Of a stretch of 8,378 nucleotides of DNA, positions 5,814-8,378 are shown piece after piece. Source of the stretch: Actinobacteria bacterium UBA5976 (lineage in GTDB: Bacteria > Actinomycetota > Actinomycetes > S36-B12 > UBA5976). The stretch covers positions 60,479 to 68,856 of the forward strand of contig DJBM01000052.1 in assembly GCA_002430405.1 (NCBI GenBank), in the 5' to 3' direction. The notes beneath the pieces are model-generated. The model searched no databases and had not been told where the DNA came from. It worked only from the letters and a program-made list of their open reading frames with translations. Each line of letters opens with the position of its first letter. Position 1 is the first letter of the stretch. Both the position numbers and the translations under genes were made by a program.

Positions 5814-8378
5814 TTACGAAATAAGTTCTGTTAATTCCGATAGCGATAGCAACGTTTTTGGCTTTTCAACAATTTGATCTGCGACATAGTAAAAAACTGC
5901 TTCTACTTGCTCTGGGGATACGCCAAGTGTGAGCGCTGCTGCTTGTCGATAAATGCTCAACTGTAAGTCGTTGGCAGTACCTGGTTTTCCAGTCTTCCAA
6001 TCAACAACTACCCAGCGATCTGGTGCCTCTGCATCATCGCTAGTTCCCTTGAATAACCCATCTAGTCGTCCACGCAAAGTTCGACCACCCAACACCAGTG
6101 CAAATGGTAACTCGAGATGAACTGGAGTTCGCGCGAAAAAAGGTCCCGCTTCAAAAGCGGCTTTGAGTTTTTGTAATTGATCATCCGAATAAATTTCATC
6201 ATCCATCGCGCCGGGCAAAGTTTGTGCGTCAATTAAAGCGCGCTTGCCATACAAGGTTTCCACCCAAGAGTGAAACGCCGTGCCACGATCTGCTGCCCCA
6301 GATGGTTGTCTTGGCATTGGCCTAACCAAGGTCTTTAAAAACTCCGTTGGGTCAGTATCAAGAGCAATCAACTGGCTTGCGGAAAGTGATCCTGGAAGTC
6401 GCACCACACGTTGCGTCGCCGCGTGAGATTGTGCCTGCAAAACTAGGGCAGCTATATCCTGCTCCCAAGACTCAATTACATTTTGTTGCTCATCGGAAAG
6501 CTTCGAAACATCATGTGGCTTGCTGACTGCAGCATTAACTAACCCTGCAGCTTCCTGCAATCGCTCACGAACTTTTGTGCTGATACCTGCGGGCCAGATT
6601 GGATGTACCAAATTTTCTAGCATTGGATTCTTTGCTTCATCTTCTGGCGCAGGCGTCCATAACTCAGGGTGGGTGGCATTGGCGTGTAAATTTTCTAGAA
6701 AATTACTTGGACCTCTAACCCGACTTTGGGTTGGCCCCCACCAGGAGCCGCTGCCAATTACCGTGTTCGCAGCGCGCGTTACAGCAACGTAGGCGAGTCT
6801 GCGCTCATCAACTACCGCAAGCTGCGCTGCGGCGCTGGTGTAAGCGGTGTAGTCAACGCCTCGTGGCCCCGCTGCGGCTGGGAACTGTGGCAAGCCAGGG
6901 TTAAGTGGAGCAGTCAATACATCTTGTGGAATTCGAAACGCGTTTTTCGGCCAGTGCCGATCCTTAGGTGTTGATGGGAAAACGCCAGAAGTTAAATCTG
7001 GAATTACTACTGTTGGGAATTCCAAACCTTTAGATTTATGGATCGACATGATTATTACCGCATTGTCGCTCAAAGTGACTTCTGCATCGATTAGTGAATT
7101 GAAGCGTTCACTAGTTCGCACATATTCCAAGAACGCTGACACGCTGGAGTCACCTTCAAGATTTCTAAAATTTCCAGCTAAATCAATTAATGCCGCTAAT
7201 CGATCAAAGTGCGTTGAACCCGTCGGTGAATTCAAAGTCATTGCCTCAATGCCAATTCCAGTAACCCGAATGATTCGGCTGATTAAGTCAATTGCAGATT
7301 CAGTGCAGTACCTTCGCAGCATTCGAAGTTGAACAGCAAGTTCCATCATGCGGGCTCGCGCTTCACTTGAATAGGGCATGCCATCATTTGGGCCAACTAA
7401 TTCCAAGGCATCCAATAAGCTCACACGCTGTGATTTGTCCACGGCTGAAACAATTTGGTCTAACTCAATAGATATAGCTGTGCCTGGTAAGTGCTCCACT
7501 CGGACAAGTTCGCCAGCATGACGTCCTAAGATCGCTAAATCACGCGCACCAATTTGCCATCGTGGACTAAGTAAAATGCGAACCAGCGAAGGATTTGCAG
7601 TTGGATCATAAGTTACTTCTAAATAACTAATTGCTTCCCGAACTTCCGGCAAATGAATTAGCGCGCCGGGATCGACAACTTGCACTGGGATTCCACGTTC
7701 TTCTAATCCAGTTACGTAATATCCCGCATTCTTTTTTTCCCGAAGTAGTACCGCCACTTCATTCCAACTTTTCGCTGGTTTCAATTTTGCAATCTGATCA
7801 CAGACCCAATCAACTTCATCAGCAAAAGTTGGAAGTAACGCCGTGTGAATCTCACCAGGAGGCATGGCGTCATCACCTGGAACAAGTTCAACAATTTCAG
7901 GATGAATAACTCGCAGTTGATCACTTAAAACATTTGCTGCGGCTAAAATATTTTTTCCGGAGCGACGATTTACGGTCAAATTATAAATTGCTGCTGGCTC
8001 TTGCCGTCCAGATATAACGCGAGGGAAGTCCGTTTTGAAATTTCCCATGTTGGTAATTTCTGCTCCGCGCCAACCGTAAATTGCCTGGCAGGGATCTCCA
8101 ACTGCCATTACGGGATGGCCTTCACCGAAAAGTTGCTGAAGTAAAACTTTTTGCGAAAGCGATGTGTCTTGATATTCATCTAGTAACACAACTTGAAATT
8201 GCTCTTTAAGTAGTGAGCGCATAGTTTCGGAATTCTGCGCTGCTTGGGCAGCCAACCTAATCTGGTCAGAATAATCAATCACATCATTGGCCAACTTGGC
8301 TTTTCTAAAGTCCAGCACTAACTCTGCAAGTGCAATTCGTTTTGCACTGGTTTCAATCATTTCTTCTGTTAATTTCTG
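5814..8378 (-). CDS. adnB: AdnB-type helicase-nuclease subunit (UvrD-like motor plus RecB-like nuclease), 5' partial
   Basis: The motor-nuclease subunit of the actinobacterial AdnAB complex, which resects double-strand breaks for recombination. The frame is open to the right edge, so the N-terminus with Q motif, Walker A and Ia is missing; 854 residues are visible, about 250 short of mycobacterial AdnB (near 1,100 by recall). Counting from the Met at 8360: Walker B LLDEYQDTS (59-67), motif III GDPCQAIYGWRGA (88-100), IV NRRS (131-134), V HKSKGLEF (441-448) and VI RLAYVAVTRA (521-530). The C-terminal RecB-like nuclease shows H697 (GTAFHSWVE), D767 (GRLDGL), D787 and K789 (VDWKTG) and QLSIY at 800-804, the complete catalytic set. 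Assignment as AdnB and not AdnA rests on the intact motor motifs and on being the copy nearest nudC, as for Rv3201c; adnA would lie beyond the right edge. AddA/RecB-like alternatives are less likely. Confidence 0.83.
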   Translation of the reverse strand, partial: QKLTEEMIETSAKRIALAELVLDFRKAKLANDVIDYSDQIRLAAQAAQNSETMRSLLKEQFQVVLLDEYQDTSLSQKVLLQQLFGEGHPVMAVGDPCQAIYGWRGAEITNMGNFKTDFPRVISGRQEPAAIYNLTVNRRSGKNILAAANVLSDQLRVIHPEIVELVPGDDAMPPGEIHTALLPTFADEVDWVCDQIAKLKPAKSWNEVAVLLREKKNAGYYVTGLEERGIPVQVVDPGALIHLPEVREAISYLEVTYDPTANPSLVRILLSPRWQIGARDLAILGRHAGELVRVEHLPGTAISIELDQIVSAVDKSQRVSLLDALELVGPNDGMPYSSEARARMMELAVQLRMLRRYCTESAIDLISRIIRVTGIGIEAMTLNSPTGSTHFDRLAALIDLAGNFRNLEGDSSVSAFLEYVRTSERFNSLIDAEVTLSDNAVIIMSIHKSKGLEFPTVVIPDLTSGVFPSTPKDRHWPKNAFRIPQDVLTAPLNPGLPQFPAAAGPRGVDYTAYTSAAAQLAVVDERRLAYVAVTRAANTVIGSGSWWGPTQSRVRGPSNFLENLHANATHPELWTPAPEDEAKNPMLENLVHPIWPAGISTKVRERLQEAAGLVNAAVSKPHDVSKLSDEQQNVIESWEQDIAALVLQAQSHAATQRVVRLPGSLSASQLIALDTDPTEFLKTLVRPMPRQPSGAADRGTAFHSWVETLYGKRALIDAQTLPGAMDDEIYSDDQLQKLKAAFEAGPFFARTPVHLELPFALVLGGRTLRGRLDGLFKGTSDDAEAPDRWVVVDWKTGKPGTANDLQLSIYRQAAALTLGVSPEQVEAVFYYVADQIVEKPKTLLSLSELTELIS

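Noticed and set aside
5803..5817. AT-rich inverted repeat (GTAATT, 3-nt loop, AATTAC) at the EEP/adnB tail-to-tail junction, as a bidirectional terminator
   Set aside because: The stem has one GC pair, so it would be unstable, and it is built from the stop-codon region of both genes; chance is likely in AT-rich sequence.
5814..8378. Annotation as AddA or RecB
   Set aside because: The mycobacterial synteny next to nudC and the UvrD-like motor plus nuclease layout fit AdnB better; AddB or RecC partners are not seen in the window.
1..8378. Phage, defence system, CRISPR or mobile element
   Set aside because: No integrase, transposase, repeat-spacer array, tRNA attachment site or terminal repeats are visible; gene order is that of a conserved chromosomal block.

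Overview
The window looks like a chromosomal segment from an actinobacterium (Actinomycetota) with a small, compact, AT-leaning genome; GC is roughly in the mid-40s percent by eye. The case rests on gene content and order. A ThiF-like protein, an ABC1/AarF kinase-like protein, UvrD2, a mycoredoxin-type glutaredoxin, NudC and an AdnB-type helicase-nuclease appear in the same relative order that I recall for Mycobacterium tuberculosis Rv3196 to Rv3201c. Low GC, intergenic gaps of at most 71 bp, overlapping stop codons and a shortened UvrD2 suggest a streamlined lineage such as the freshwater Nanopelagicales. That placement is inference.

Layout from left to right. 1-663 (+) is the 3' part of a ThiF/E1-like protein cut by the window edge. 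673-1995 (+) is a complete ABC1/UbiB-type atypical kinase, 9 bp downstream and probably cotranscribed. It meets uvrD2 (1992-3680, -) tail to tail, the two stop codons sharing one CTAG. Upstream of uvrD2 on the minus strand are mrx1 (3752-3994) and nudC (4039-4950), so nudC-mrx1-uvrD2 reads as one short operon. A 50-bp divergent region (4951-5000) separates nudC from an endonuclease/exonuclease/phosphatase-family gene on the plus strand (5001-5810). That gene is followed after 3 bp by the convergent end of adnB (5814-8378, -), whose N-terminus lies beyond the right edge. No stretch lacks a gene for more than 71 bp, and I see no RNA genes, insertion sequences, CRISPR arrays or phage genes.

Functionally the window combines DNA-end processing (AdnB, presumably with AdnA off the right edge), a second SF1 helicase (UvrD2), mycothiol-linked thiol redox (Mrx1) and NAD(H) pyrophosphate hydrolysis (NudC), next to a poorly understood ThiF-like/ABC1 pair. 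Most of this is a conserved actinobacterial neighbourhood, not a new system. The points worth a second look are the UvrD2 lacking its C-terminal domains, the apparent loss of whiB7 at the same junction, the E1-like protein with a degraded adenylation signature, and the reverse-oriented phosphoesterase gene where mycobacteria carry a channel-like gene.
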